Of a stretch of DNA of 64,000 nucleotides, positions 1-9,381 are shown in pieces. The stretch covers positions 930,001 through 994,000 of the forward strand of contig CBDHES010000002.1 of assembly GCA_965262175.1 (NCBI GenBank), written 5' to 3'. Source of the stretch: CADEDH01 sp965262175. Its GTDB lineage: Bacteria; Actinomycetota; Acidimicrobiia; Acidimicrobiales; SZUA-35. The notes under the pieces are model-generated. The model was not told where the DNA came from, searched no databases, and worked only from the letters and a program-made list of their open reading frames with translations. The position numbers were made by a program, and so were the translations under genes. Each line of letters starts with the position of its first letter. Positions within the stretch are counted from its first letter, which is position 1.

Positions 1-138
1 TCCGAGGCGCTCGTCGTCGACCCGCTCCAGGAAGTCGGCCACGATCTGCTGAAACAGCGTGTTGAGCCGGGCGGTCCGGGGGTACTGGCGGTTGGTGGCC
101 GGTCGGGGCCGCTTGCGGTCGCTCGATCGTCGGGCCAT
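1..138 (-). CDS. rbfA: Ribosome-binding factor A, N-terminal part (runs off the window)
   Basis: Only the first 46 codons are inside the window. The protein opens MARRSSDRKRP and reaches the RbfA-type helix RLNTLFQQIVADFLERV near residues 24-40. RbfA is a KH-type factor that matures the 30S subunit and binds the 5' helix of 16S rRNA. The start is the ATG at 138. The stop of the DUF503 gene lies 10 bases upstream, and the order infB, DUF503, rbfA is common in Gram-positive bacteria, which supports the call. The basic N-terminus before the domain is typical of actinobacterial RbfA. The C-terminal two thirds cannot be checked. Confidence 0.85.
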   Translation of the reverse strand, partial: MARRSSDRKRPRPATNRQYPRTARLNTLFQQIVADFLERVDDERLG

Positions 139-148
139 GGTCACTCCC

Positions 149-439
149 TCACTCTTCGTCCCACCAGCTGGTGGCCACCTCGATCACCTCGACATCGGGA
201 CGCGACCACAGGTAGCGCTCCATCGCATCCAGCGTCTGCTCGAGGTGGCTCACGGTGGCACCGACCAGCGCCATGCCGATCGCCGCCCGCTGCCACTTGT
301 CGTGGAAGTCGACCTCCGAGGCCGCCACCCCGGACTGCTGGTCGAGATGGCGAAGGATCGGCACCAGGGCCGACCGCTTCGCCTTCAGCGACTGCGCCAC
401 CGGGAGGTGCAGCTCGATCCGGGCGATGAGAACGTGCAC
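149..439 (-). CDS. DUF503 family protein (YlxP-like)
   Basis: This is a 96-residue protein of the DUF503 family. It shows the family N-terminus MHVLIARIELHLPVAQSLKAK, the central VDFHDKWQRAAIGMALVG and a C-terminal helix ending WWDEE. Family members are small, single-domain proteins encoded between infB and rbfA, exactly as here. Some annotations link the family (YlxP) to 30S assembly through this context, but the biochemical role is not settled. It starts at the ATG at 439, six bases after the infB stop, so it is almost certainly co-translated with infB and rbfA. Confidence 0.9.
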   Translation of the reverse strand: MHVLIARIELHLPVAQSLKAKRSALVPILRHLDQQSGVAASEVDFHDKWQRAAIGMALVGATVSHLEQTLDAMERYLWSRPDVEVIEVATSWWDEE

Positions 440-445
440 GGGGGA

Positions 446-3432
446 TCAGTCCCGGGGGATCTCCCGCTCCTCGTAGGTCTCGATGACGTCGCCTTCCTTG
501 AGGTCCTGGAAGTCCGAGAGCCCGATACCGCACTCGAACCCGGCCTGAACCTCTCGGACGTCGTCCTTGAACCGTCGGAGCGAATTGACCGCGCCGTGCC
601 AGATGACGGTGCCCTCGCGGAGGAACCGGACCTTGGAGCCCCGGGTGACGACGCCGTTGGTGACCATGCAGCCGGCGATCGCCCCGATCCGGGGGATCCG
701 GAAGATCTCCCGAACCTCGGCCTCGCCGGTGACGACCTCTTCGAACTCCGGCTCGAGCAGGCCGAGCATGGCGTTCTCGATGTCTTCCAGGAGCTTGTAG
801 ATGATCTCGTAGGTACGGATCTCCACCTTCTCCTGCTCGGCCATCTCCCGGGCCTTGCGATCGGGGCGGACGTTGAAGCCGAGGATGGTGGCGTTCGATG
901 CCGCGGCCAGCTGGACGTCGTTCTCGGTGATCCCGCCGACGCCGCGGAGGACGAAGGCCAGCTTGACCTCGTCTCGCTCCAGCTTCTTCAAGCTGTCGCA
1001 CACCGCTTCCAGCGAGCCGTTGACGTCGGCCTTCACGATCAGGTTCAGCGTCGTCGCCTCGCCGGCCTGGATCTGCTTGAAGATGTCTTCGAGCTTGGCC
1101 CCACCGCTGGTGGCGGAGGCGTCACGGCCGAGGCTGGCCAGCCGGTGCCAGTGCTCCCGGGTGGAGGCGACCTTGGCCGCCACCTTCTCGTTGGGAGCGA
1201 TCACGAAGCTGTCGCCGGCCTCGGCGACGTCGCTCAAGCCCAGAACCTGGACCGGGGTCGACGGGCCGGCCGACTTGACGTTCTCGCCTCGGTCGTTGAT
1301 GAGCGCCCGAACCCGGCCCCAGGCCGCGCCCGAGACCAGCGGATCGCCGACGTTGAGGGTGCCCCGCTCGACGAGCACGGTGGCCACCGGGCCCCGTCCG
1401 ATGTCGAGGTGGGCTTCGAGGACCGTGCCCGAGGCTCGGTCGTCCGGAGAGGCCCGGAGATCCTCGAGCTCGGCGACCACGAGGAGGTTCTCGAGGAGAT
1501 CGTCGATGCCGTCGCCGGTCATGGCCGAGACCGGCACCATGATCGTGTCGCCACCCCACGCCTCGGGGATGAGCTCCCGCTCGGAGAGCTGGGTCATCAC
1601 CCGTTGGGGGTCGGCGCCTTCACGGTCGATCTTGTTGATGGCGACGATGATCGGCACCTCGGCTGCCCGGGCATGGTCCAGCGCCTCGAGGGTCTGGGGC
1701 ATCACACCGTCGTCGGCCGCCACCACCAGCACGACGATGTCGGTGGCGTCGGCGCCCCGGGCCCGCATGGCGGTGAACGCCTCGTGACCGGGGGTGTCGA
1801 GGAAGGTGATCGTCTTCCCTTCGTGGCCGATCGAGTAGGCACCGATGTGCTGGGTGATGCCGCCGGCCTCGCCCTCGACGACGTTGCTCGACCGGATCCG
1901 GTCGAGCAGGAGCGTCTTGCCGTGGTCGACGTGACCCATGACCGTGATGACCGGCGGCCGGGAGGGCCAGTCGTCGTCGAGCTCGGCGTCGACGTCGAAG
2001 TCGAGCAGCTTCCGCAGCTCGACCTCCTGCTCCTCACCGGGATCGACGAGCTTGATGTCGGCGCCGATCTCGGCGGCGAACAGCTCGATCATCTCGTCGG
2101 TCAGCGATTGGGTGGCGGTCACCATCTCGCCGTTGGTCAGGAGGAAGCGGACCACATCGGCCGCCGTCCGGTTCAGCTTGGGACCGAGGTCCTGGGCGGT
2201 CGAGGCCCGCTCGACGACGATCGTCCCGTCGGGGACCGGGGCATCCTCGGCCGAGTAGGTCGGGACGTCCATCGGCGTGAGCTCTTCCATCGAGCGACGC
2301 CGACGGCTCTTGCGACGGGGCCGGCCACGATTGGCCGGTCCACCACGCCCGGGGGGACCACCGCGACCCGGAGGGCCGCCACGACCGGGAGGCGCACCGC
2401 TCGGCGCGCCGCCACCGCCACCGCCACCGCGGGGGCCACCGCCGCCGCCGCCACCACCGGGGGGACCGGACCGGAAGCCGCCCCCTCCGGGACGACCGCC
2501 ACCGGGCCCACCGCTGGAGCCGCCGCCGCTTGGACGGGGGCGACCACCACCGGGGGGTGGGGGGATGGGCTTGCCGCTCCGACCGCGAGGCGGGCCGGGG
2601 GGTGGGGGGATCGGCTTGCCGCCGCGGCCGCGCGGCGGCTTGGGAGGCGCAGAACCGGGCGGAGGCTTGGGAGCCGCAGAACCGGGCGGGGGGGCCTTGG
2701 GTGGGGCCTGCGGTCTGCCGGCCGGAGCCTCAGCCGGCGCGGACTTCGCCTCGGCGGGAGCGGCCGCGGGCGACGGGGCGGCCGGCACAGAGGCTTCGAC
2801 GGGCGCAGGCGGCGCCGCTTCGGCCGCCGGGCGAACGTCGGGGGCCGGAGCCGGGGCCGTCGGCGCGGCCGGGGTCTCCGGCGCAGTCTCCGGCGCGGCG
2901 CAGGCGGTGCAGCCGGCGCTTCGGCCGCGGGGCGCGGGGCGGCCGGCGGCGGCGCCTTGGGGACCGATGGTGGTGGCGGCGGGGCCGCCTTGGCCGCGGG
3001 CGCGACCGGCGTGCTGGGCGGCGGCGGGACCGGGCGCCGGCTCGATACTCGATCGGCGGGCTTGATGGCCGCCGGCGGCGGCGGAATGGGCCGACCTTCG
3101 CGGGCTCCAGCCGACGAGACGACGCGCTGCGGCGGAGGGGGCGGACGGCCGGCCGGGCCGCCCTTCTTCTTCGGCGGCGGCTTCTTGGTCGAGACGACCT
3201 CGCCGGAACTGGCTCCGGCGGACCCGTTGGACGAGCCGCTGTCGCCGCCGGCGTCGTCCTTGATCATGCCCTCGCGGCCGGCCTTCCGCCGGACGCGGTC
3301 CGCTTGAGCCTCGACGATGCTCGAGGAATGGCTCTTGACCCCGATGCCGAGGTCATTGCAAAGGTCGATGACCTCTTTGTTCGAGAGACCCATTTCTCGG
3401 GCGAGCTCGTAGACGCGGACTTTAGATGGCAC
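446..3432 (-). CDS. infB: Translation initiation factor IF-2, with an apparent one-base frameshift near 2890-2905
   Basis: IF-2 is the GTPase that places fMet-tRNA on the 30S P-site. The N-terminal IF2_N segment (KVRVYELAREMGLSNKEVID) starts at a GTG at 3432. It is followed by a very long Pro/Ala/Gly/Arg-rich linker and then the GTPase core in a different frame, with G1 GHVDHGKT, G3 DTPGHEAF and G4 NKID, plus domains II-IV to the stop at 446. The N-terminal frame turns into unlikely Arg-rich sequence after APAAPPAP, while the core frame reads sensibly from PETAPETPAAP, so the switch is near 2890-2905. The span of 2987 bases is one short of 996 codons, as expected if one base is missing (for example CCGGCG read as CCGCG). 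A GTG at 2788 opens the core frame and could give a short IF-2. An assembly error in an essential gene is the likeliest explanation. Confidence 0.9.
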
Positions 3433-3616
3433 CTGGTCTTTCCACCCTTGCGGGATTTTCGGTACAACGGAGACGACGAACGACTCATCAGCCTAGCGCC
3501 GTGGGACACGGGACGAGACAGTGATCGCCTGGTTCGATGACCATCGGACCCGTGACGATCGGAGGCCGAGAGATGGGCGACGATGCACACCATCGACAGA
3601 ACCTCGTAGAAGGATA

Positions 3617-3634
3617 AAGCCTAGCGGGGCTTTG
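3617..3634 (-). terminator. Small hairpin after ylxR
   Basis: AAAGCC (3617-3622) and GGCTTT (3629-3634) form a 6-bp stem with a 6-base loop, seven bases beyond the ylxR stop. The minus-strand stem ends in TTT. It lies in the roughly 210-base gap before infB and could act as a weak terminator or attenuator between nusA-ylxR and infB. The rest of the gap (3433-3616) shows no gene or obvious promoter. Confidence 0.35.
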
Positions 3635-3640
3635 ACCCGA

Positions 3641-3961
3641 TCACCCCACGTCGTCGGCGACGCCGAGCCGAGCGCCCAGTGCCTCGATCGAGGCCGGATC
3701 GATGCGGGTTCGGAGCGCCCGCGACCATTGTCGACGCTTCGTGGCCTCGACGAAGCACCGCCCGAGCGTGGCCCGGCACAGCCATGCCCCCCGGCCCGAG
3801 CCGGGTCGCCCTTCGATGAGCCGGCCGTCGTCGGCGGTGAATCGGACCAACTGGCCGGCCGGCGCCGCCCGACGACACGCGATACAGGTCCGGACCGGCG
3901 CCGAGGACGGCGCCGGTCGCTTCCCGTCAGTCGTCGTCGCCCACCTCGTCAGCCTCGTCAC
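3641..3961 (-). CDS. ylxR: YlxR family RNA-binding protein
   Basis: This is a YlxR/DUF448 protein, a small RNA-binding fold regularly encoded between nusA and infB. The diagnostic PVRTCIACRR, then GRGAWLCR and a C-terminal basic helix are all present. The frame stays open far upstream inside the nusA acidic-tail repeats, so its 5' limit is unclear. I chose the GTG at 3961, which gives 106 residues and overlaps the nusA end by 35 bases, because typical YlxR proteins are 80-110 residues. The Arg-rich sequence further upstream is only the antiphase reading of nusA repeats. The family is thought to act in ribosome or RNA metabolism and, in some bacteria, as a regulator. Confidence 0.8.
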   Translation of the reverse strand: MTRLTRWATTTDGKRPAPSSAPVRTCIACRRAAPAGQLVRFTADDGRLIEGRPGSGRGAWLCRATLGRCFVEATKRRQWSRALRTRIDPASIEALGARLGVADDVG

Positions 3962-5447
3962 CGGCGTCGACGGCCTCGTCGGCCTCGTCATCGGCATCGC
4001 CTTCGACATCACCGTCGACCTCGACCTCGACCTCGGCCTCGACCTCGTCGTCGACCTCGACCTCAGCCGCTTCAGCAACGTCGGTGTCGGCGTCGGCCTC
4101 GACCTCAGCCGCTTCAGCAACGTCGGCAGCGTCATCGACCCCGACCTCAGCCGCGTCATCGACCTCGTCGTCGACCTCGGTGTCGGCCTCGACCTCAGCC
4201 GCTTCAGCAACGTCGGCGTCGGCGTCTTCGCCGGCCTCGACGGCGGCTCCATCAGCGACATCGCCGGCCTCACCATCGGCCGCAGGATCGTCGTCGCCCT
4301 CGGCGGCCTCGCTGTCGGCCGCCGAGTTCCACTCGTCGACCGTCATCGCCGCGCTCCCGTCGGCCGGCTGCCACATCTGCTCGCCGGTCTCGGGGTCGAC
4401 GACCCATTCGCCCTCGGCCCACTCCTCGCCGGCGTAGTCCTCGCTGTCGTAGGCCTCGGCCTGGCGGGCCTCCTCCTCCAGCTGGGTCTCGCTCTTGATG
4501 TCGATCCGCCACCCGGTCAGGCGATGGGCCAGCCGGGCGTTCTGGCCCTCCTTGCCGATCGCCAACGAGAGCTGGAAGTCGGGAACGATGACCTCGGCGG
4601 TGGCGGTGTCGAAGTCGATCCGGACCTCCTTGACCTTGGCCGGCGAGAGCGCCTTGGCCACGAACTCGTAGGGGTCCTCGTTGTAGGGGATGATGTCGAC
4701 CTTCTCGCCGTTGAGCTCGTTGACCACCATCCGGACCCGCGAGCCGCGGGCCCCGACGCAGGCGCCAACCGGGTCGACGTTCTGGTCGTTCGACCAGACC
4801 GAGATCTTCGTCCGATGGCCGGGTTCCCGGGCGCAGGCCTTGATCTCCACGACCCCATCGGCGATCTCGGGGACCTCCAGCTCGAAGAGACGCTTGATCA
4901 AGCCGGGGTGGGTCCGACTGACGACGATCTGCGGGCCCTTGGCCGTCCGTCGGACCTCGACGATGTAGGCCTTGATCCGATTGCCGTTCTCGTTGCGAGG
5001 GCCGATCGACACCTGCTCGGCCTGGGGGAGCAATGCCTCGACCCGTCCCAGGTCGAGCAGCGTGTAGCGGGAGTCGGTCTGCTGGACGATGCCGGTGACG
5101 ATGTCGCCCTCCCGGCCGGCGTACTCCTCGTACTTCTGCTCCCGCTCGACCTCCCGGATGCCCTGGGTGAGGATCTGCTTGGTGGTCTGGGCAGCGATAC
5201 GACCGAAGGCGTCGGGCGTGACGTCCATCTCGGGGCCGTAGGGCTCACCCTCCTCGTCGAGATCCTGGGCGAAGACCCGAATGTCGAACGTCGAGGGATC
5301 GATCGTGACCCAGGAGTACTCGTAGGAGTCGGGCATGCGCTTGTAGGCCGACTCCAGAGCGTTGGCCATGATGCCGAACAGCTTCTCGACCGAGATGCCT
5401 CGGTCCTCGGCCAGCGCCTGCAGCGCATCGATCATCTCATTGCTCAT
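3927..5447 (-). CDS. nusA: Transcription termination/antitermination factor NusA with long acidic tail
   Basis: NusA binds RNA polymerase and nascent RNA to control pausing, termination and antitermination. The 506-residue product has the N-terminal polymerase-binding domain (about 1-110), an S1 domain (about 112-178), KH1 with GACVGARGSRV near 229, and KH2 with IGKEGQNARLA near 297. From about residue 320 it carries an unusually long acidic tail rich in Glu, Asp, Ala and Val, built partly from repeated DVAEAAEVE blocks. The start is the ATG at 5447, overlapping the rimP stop as ATGA. Actinobacterial NusA usually ends near residue 340-350, so the tail adds about 150 residues. Confidence 0.95.
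   Translation of the reverse strand: MSNEMIDALQALAEDRGISVEKLFGIMANALESAYKRMPDSYEYSWVTIDPSTFDIRVFAQDLDEEGEPYGPEMDVTPDAFGRIAAQTTKQILTQGIREVEREQKYEEYAGREGDIVTGIVQQTDSRYTLLDLGRVEALLPQAEQVSIGPRNENGNRIKAYIVEVRRTAKGPQIVVSRTHPGLIKRLFELEVPEIADGVVEIKACAREPGHRTKISVWSNDQNVDPVGACVGARGSRVRMVVNELNGEKVDIIPYNEDPYEFVAKALSPAKVKEVRIDFDTATAEVIVPDFQLSLAIGKEGQNARLAHRLTGWRIDIKSETQLEEEARQAEAYDSEDYAGEEWAEGEWVVDPETGEQMWQPADGSAAMTVDEWNSAADSEAAEGDDDPAADGEAGDVADGAAVEAGEDADADVAEAAEVEADTEVDDEVDDAAEVGVDDAADVAEAAEVEADADTDVAEAAEVEVDDEVEAEVEVEVDGDVEGDADDEADEAVDAGDEADEVGDDD
4058..4216. repeat. Three 27-bp direct repeats in the nusA tail
   Basis: A 27-bp unit beginning CGACCTCAGCCGCTTCAGC and ending AACGTCGG occurs at 4058-4084, 4100-4126 and 4190-4216. 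The copies are spaced in frame within nusA and encode repeated acidic DVAEAAEVE segments. They look like in-frame repeat expansion of a disordered tail. Confidence 0.8.
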
Positions 5448-6079
5448 CGCGCACCTCGCGGCTTCGGTTTCGATTGTCCTCTCGAAGGCCGGCCCGCCTT
5501 CGGGCCTCCGGGCTTGGGGGTCGGCCCCCACTCGAACAGTGTCCGGGCCGACGCGACCTCGTCGAGCTCGACCCGGCGCTCGACCGGATCGTCGAGCTCG
5601 ACACCGTCGATCTCGACCACCTCGATCGTGATCGCCGGCCCCGGGGCCGGATCGGGGCCGGCGTCGGTCTCGACGGGTTCGGGGTCGGTCGGAGCGGGGC
5701 CGGTCGGATCGGTGTCGGCGCCCAGCGGGTCGTCGAGGGCGAGGAGGGTGCCCCGCAGACGGCGGACGTCGGCCGCCGGTACGAGCTTGACGACGACCTG
5801 CTCGCCGATCGCCCGCCGGTAGTGGTCGTGCCGGCGGAGCGGACGCTCCAGCCCCGGGCTCGAGACCTCGAGGGTGTAGCGACCGGGGACCGGATCGTGC
5901 TGGTCGAGGATCGGCGAGATCAGGCGGTTGACCTCCGCCAGGGATTCGGTCGTGACCCCTCCCTCGGCGTCGACCGTGACCCGGAGGGTGCCACCGGTGA
6001 ACTCGACATCGACCAGCTCGACGTCGAGCGTGGCCACGACCCCGTCGAGCAGATCGTGAACTCGCTCCTGGACACTCAT
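5444..6079 (-). CDS. rimP: Ribosome maturation factor RimP
   Basis: RimP assists 30S subunit maturation. The 211-residue product starts MSVQERVHDLLDG, carries the family motif RYTLEVSSPGLERPLRR at about 90-105, and has a C-terminal SH3-like domain. That domain is interrupted by a Pro/Asp/Thr-rich insert of about 30 residues and followed by a basic Pro/Lys-rich tail. The ATG at 6079 has a strong GGAGG a few bases upstream. It overlaps nusA by four bases. RimP-nusA pairing is near universal in bacteria and supports the call. Confidence 0.9.
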   Translation of the reverse strand: MSVQERVHDLLDGVVATLDVELVDVEFTGGTLRVTVDAEGGVTTESLAEVNRLISPILDQHDPVPGRYTLEVSSPGLERPLRRHDHYRRAIGEQVVVKLVPAADVRRLRGTLLALDDPLGADTDPTGPAPTDPEPVETDAGPDPAPGPAITIEVVEIDGVELDDPVERRVELDEVASARTLFEWGPTPKPGGPKAGRPSRGQSKPKPRGAR

Positions 6080-6243
6080 CGGTAACCACCTCCTTCGGCT
6101 CATCGGGCTTGCACCGGACTCCGCTGCGACCTCGGAACCACCCGCCCGATCGCATCGTTCCACCGAGCCAGGTGGCACCCGGTCTCCAGCCAGCGAGCGT
6201 GGCCCCGCCGAGGCGCTCGATGGGGCTGTGCTCACAGGAGACC

Positions 6244-6271
6244 AAAGGCGTGGGCCCGAGCCCACGCCTTT
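6244..6271. terminator. Perfect 12-bp stem-loop
   Basis: AAAGGCGTGGGC and its exact reverse complement flank a CCGA loop. The stem ends in AAA/TTT on either strand, like an intrinsic terminator with a short U-tract. It sits between rimP and the plus-strand gene at 6360, both of which read away from it, so it could stop antisense readthrough from the ispG operon. In the rest of the 280-base gap (6080-6359) I see only the rimP ribosome binding site and no tRNA. Confidence 0.55.
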
Positions 6272-6359
6272 CAGCACCATCACACGATATCGGGACGTTC
6301 GGCGGTTCCGAGGTCGGCACGCCGGCTCGCCCCGGGCGGCGGCGCCTAGCCTGGCAACC

Positions 6360-6689
6360 ATGGGATTCCTTGACTCTCTGAGGTCGTGGTTGCGCAGGGA
6401 AGGGGCGGAGCTCCAGAGCTCGGCCCAGGAGCTCGAAGCCAACCTCGACGCCGACATCAGCCGGCGGGAGCGGCGGCTGAACGAGACCCCGATGGAGGCG
6501 ATGGAGCGGATCCAGGCCGAGATCGACGACGACAGCTCGTTCACCGCGCTCGAGGACAAGATCGGCCAAGCCCAGGCCCGGGCCGATGCCATGGCCGACC
6601 TGAACGCCGCCGAAGCGGCGGCCGATGAGGCCGACGACGACGTGCTCGATCTCGACTCGACCGAGGTGGAGCCCGGCTCCGAGCCCTAG
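6360..6689 (+). CDS. Short charged alpha-helical protein, unknown function
   Basis: I do not recognise this 109-residue protein. It opens MGFLDSLRSWLRREGAEL, which could form an amphipathic N-terminal helix. It continues as charged helix rich in Glu, Ala, Arg and Asp (NETPMEAMERIQAEID) and ends in an acidic tail. There is no Cys, signal peptide or membrane segment. Low-complexity charge and likely coiled coil suggest a partner-binding or membrane-associated adaptor, but that is inference. It is transcribed alone, opposite to its neighbours, and faces ispG with a 43-base gap. The start is the ATG at 6360. Confidence 0.65.
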   Translation: MGFLDSLRSWLRREGAELQSSAQELEANLDADISRRERRLNETPMEAMERIQAEIDDDSSFTALEDKIGQAQARADAMADLNAAEAAADEADDDVLDLDSTEVEPGSEP

Positions 6690-6732
6690 ATCACGGCGGG
6701 GACACCCCGCCGACGCGATCGATGGGGGTCGG

Positions 6733-7968
6733 TCAACCGTCTCGTTGCTTGCGGAGCAGCTCGACCAGCTGCTCCGACGCGTTGGCGTCGTCGCCCCGAT
6801 CGTCGAGGTTCCGCTGCCGGTCTTCCTCCGCCGCCTTCCGGGCGGCGTCGCGCGTCGACTGGGCCCGCTCCATGGCGGCATCGACACCGTGGTCGTTGAT
6901 GTACTCGGCCCACTCGACCAGCGCCGGCACCATCTCGTCCTCGGCGACGACGGCCACGTTCGTGCCCTTGATGAAGAGGTGACCCCGGCGATTCCCGGCC
7001 GCGATGCCGATATCGGCGTCACGGGCCTCGCCCGGTCCGTTCACGACGCAACCCATGACCGCCACCTGCAGGGGGATCTCCCGGTCGGCGAAGGCGTCCT
7101 GTGCGTCCTGGGCGACCTGGTAGACGTCGATCTCGGCCCGCCCGCACGAGGGGCAGGCGATGAGGTCGACGTTCTTCCGCTCCCGAAGACCGTACGATTC
7201 GAGGAGCAGACGGCCCAACTTCGCCTCGTCGACCGGGTCGGAGGTCAGCGAGTAGCGGATCGTGTCACCGATCCCCTCGGCCAGCAGGGTGGCGATACCG
7301 GCCGTCGCCTTCACGATCCCGGCCGGGGGCGGACCGGCCTCGGTCACGCCCAGGTGCAACGGGTGGTCGGTGACCTCGGCCAGCTGGCGGTAGGCCTCGA
7401 TCATCAACGGCACGTTCGATGCCTTGACCGAGATCTTGATGAGGTCGAAGTCGACCTCCTCGAAGTAGGCGATCTCCTGCAGCGCCGACTCGACCATGGC
7501 CTCAGGGGTGACCTGGTCGCCGTACTTCTTGTAGAGGGCCGGGTCGAGGCTGCCGCCGTTGACCCCGATCCGGATCGGGACGCCGCGGTCCTTGGCTTCG
7601 GCCGCCACCGCCTTGATGTGTTCGGGGCGGCGGATGTTGCCCGGGTTGAGCCGGAGGCAGTCGACACCGGCCTCCAGCGCCTCCAGCGCCCGTCGATACT
7701 GGTGGTGGATGTCGGCGACGATCGGCACCGGGCTGCGGGGCACGATCCGGGCCAGCCCCTCGGCCGCCTCGGGCTCGTTGCAGGTGCAGCGGACGATGTC
7801 GGCCCCGGCGGCGGCCAGCTGGTAGATCTGCTGCAGGGTGCCGTCGACGTCGGCCGTCTTGGTGATCGTCATCGACTGGACGGTGATCGGTGCGCCACCA
7901 CCGACCGGGACGTCGCCGACCATGACTTGGCGGGTCGGCTTGCGGGGGAAGGTCACGCCACTTTCCAT
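6733..7968 (-). CDS. ispG: 4-hydroxy-3-methylbut-2-enyl diphosphate synthase (flavodoxin/ferredoxin)
   Basis: IspG (GcpE) converts MEcPP to HMBPP in the MEP isoprenoid pathway using a [4Fe-4S] cluster. The TIM-barrel part includes the VQSMTITKTADVDGT segment and the LRLNPGNI motif. The cluster-binding C-terminal domain shows CPSC and then GCVVNGPGEA, giving the three Cys and the Glu ligand. The product is 411 residues from the ATG at 7968, which has GGAG four bases upstream. Another ATG six codons earlier (7986) lacks a clear site. About 50 charged residues extend past the usual end. It is next to rseP and dxr, the usual actinobacterial arrangement. Confidence 0.95.
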   Translation of the reverse strand: MESGVTFPRKPTRQVMVGDVPVGGGAPITVQSMTITKTADVDGTLQQIYQLAAAGADIVRCTCNEPEAAEGLARIVPRSPVPIVADIHHQYRRALEALEAGVDCLRLNPGNIRRPEHIKAVAAEAKDRGVPIRIGVNGGSLDPALYKKYGDQVTPEAMVESALQEIAYFEEVDFDLIKISVKASNVPLMIEAYRQLAEVTDHPLHLGVTEAGPPPAGIVKATAGIATLLAEGIGDTIRYSLTSDPVDEAKLGRLLLESYGLRERKNVDLIACPSCGRAEIDVYQVAQDAQDAFADREIPLQVAVMGCVVNGPGEARDADIGIAAGNRRGHLFIKGTNVAVVAEDEMVPALVEWAEYINDHGVDAAMERAQSTRDAARKAAEEDRQRNLDDRGDDANASEQLVELLRKQRDG

Positions 7969-8075
7969 GGCACTCCAATCGATCATCGGCGCCAGCGGTC
8001 AGGCTACTGGCCGACCAGCCCCGCTCGGCCGATCGGGCTGGCGCGATCTCGGTCCGGGCCGAGCGGTGGCGCCGA

Positions 8076-9365
8076 TCAGCCGATGGGACGGACGATGTCG
8101 AGCCAGAGGGTCGTCAACATCAGGAAGCCGAGCACCATGACCACGGCGTAGGTCAGGGGGAGGAGCTTGGCCACGTCCATCTGGTAGCGACGACCACCGA
8201 TCGAGCGGATGCGCTCATAGGTGGCGATGGCGGCGTGTCCGCCGTCGAGGGGAAGGAGCGGGAGCAGGTTGAAGATGCCGACGAAGATGTTGATGAAGGC
8301 CAACATCGTGATCGGCACCTCCCAGTTGAACTGGGGGTCGCCGGCGATCCGGGTGGCGCCGATGAGCGACACCGGCCGGGTCTGGGCCTCCTCCGACTCG
8401 ATGTCGACCGACTCGGAGCCGGCGAGGGCCAACTGACCGAGGTTGAGGTACGTCTCGGGAGACAGGATCCGGGGGATGGCGCTCAACGACTGCCAGAACG
8501 CCGAGCCGAAGCTCTCGATGCCGACGAGCGGGCTGAGCCGGTCCCGCTCGAACTCCGGGGCGACCCCGAGGAATCCGATCGAGCCACCGTCGTCGGTCGG
8601 CACCACGGCCAGAGTGGTCTCGATGGTACGGGCGCCGCCCTCGGCGGTGGTGACGTCGATCGTCACCTCCTCACCCGGCCGCTCCCTGACGTAGTCCTGG
8701 AGGTCTCGGAAGTTGACCGTCGAGATGCCATCGACGGCGACCACGGTGTCGCCCGGCGCCAACCCGGCCTCGACCGCCGGCGTCTCGCCGGTTTCGAGTT
8801 CGGAGATCTCGCCGATGGCCCACCGCTCCGGGTCCCGCTCCCCGATCACCGACGAGAGCACGATGAACAGGATGAGGGCCTGAATGAAGTGCATCATCGA
8901 CCCCGCCGTGATGACCAGCATCTTCGAGCGGTAGGGCTTGTTCTTGTAGGCCCGGGGCTCGTCTTCGGGGGGACACGGATCGAGGTTGTTCATCCCGATG
9001 ATGCGGACGAACGCCCCGATCGGGAGCAATCGGAGGCCGTACTCGGTCTCGCCCCGCCGGAACGACCACACCCGAGGGCCCATGAAGAGGAAGAACTGGG
9101 TCGGCTTCATCCCGGTCCACCGGGCGGTCATGAAGTGGCCCAGCTCGTGGAGGAAGATCATCACCAGCAGGCCCATGACCACCAGGAAGTACCGGGGACC
9201 GGCCCAGAACCACAGCATGGCGAACAGCCCGGCGAGGATGACCAGACCGATGGGGTTCGTCCGCTCCTGGCCCGGTTCGATGTCGGGCGGGTCGGCCATC
9301 ACCCACGGGGGCCGGTCGTTGCCTTGGTCCGGTGGGACGGTGTCGTTGGGGGGTGAGTCGCTCAT
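8076..9365 (-). CDS. rseP: M50 family site-2 zinc metalloprotease (RseP-like)
   Basis: This is an integral membrane site-2 protease that cleaves membrane-bound anti-sigma factors or other membrane substrates. The 429-residue product has a hydrophilic N-terminus, a first membrane segment near 40-72, and the zinc motif HELGH at 73-77. A PDZ domain spans roughly 185-265 (APGDTVVAVDGIS), and the C-terminal membrane region carries LLPLLPLDGGHA with the third zinc ligand. The start is the ATG at 9365, giving MSDSPPN; sequence upstream overlaps the dxr end and is not needed. The dxr-rseP-ispG order matches actinobacteria, where the mycobacterial orthologue is Rip1. Confidence 0.92.
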   Translation of the reverse strand: MSDSPPNDTVPPDQGNDRPPWVMADPPDIEPGQERTNPIGLVILAGLFAMLWFWAGPRYFLVVMGLLVMIFLHELGHFMTARWTGMKPTQFFLFMGPRVWSFRRGETEYGLRLLPIGAFVRIIGMNNLDPCPPEDEPRAYKNKPYRSKMLVITAGSMMHFIQALILFIVLSSVIGERDPERWAIGEISELETGETPAVEAGLAPGDTVVAVDGISTVNFRDLQDYVRERPGEEVTIDVTTAEGGARTIETTLAVVPTDDGGSIGFLGVAPEFERDRLSPLVGIESFGSAFWQSLSAIPRILSPETYLNLGQLALAGSESVDIESEEAQTRPVSLIGATRIAGDPQFNWEVPITMLAFINIFVGIFNLLPLLPLDGGHAAIATYERIRSIGGRRYQMDVAKLLPLTYAVVMVLGFLMLTTLWLDIVRPIG

Positions 9366-9381
9366 GTGGTACGTCTTCGTC

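Noticed and set aside
59..3307. Very long open frame on the plus strand opposite infB
   Set aside because: High GC makes stop codons rare; the translation is low-complexity and antisense to a clear infB.
4058..4216. CRISPR-like repeats in the nusA tail
   Set aside because: They are in frame and encode a repeated acidic peptide.
6170..6179. T-box-like AGGTGGCACC upstream of the plus-strand gene at 6360
   Set aside because: No specifier stem or tRNA-synthetase context, and the downstream gene is unrelated to amino acids.
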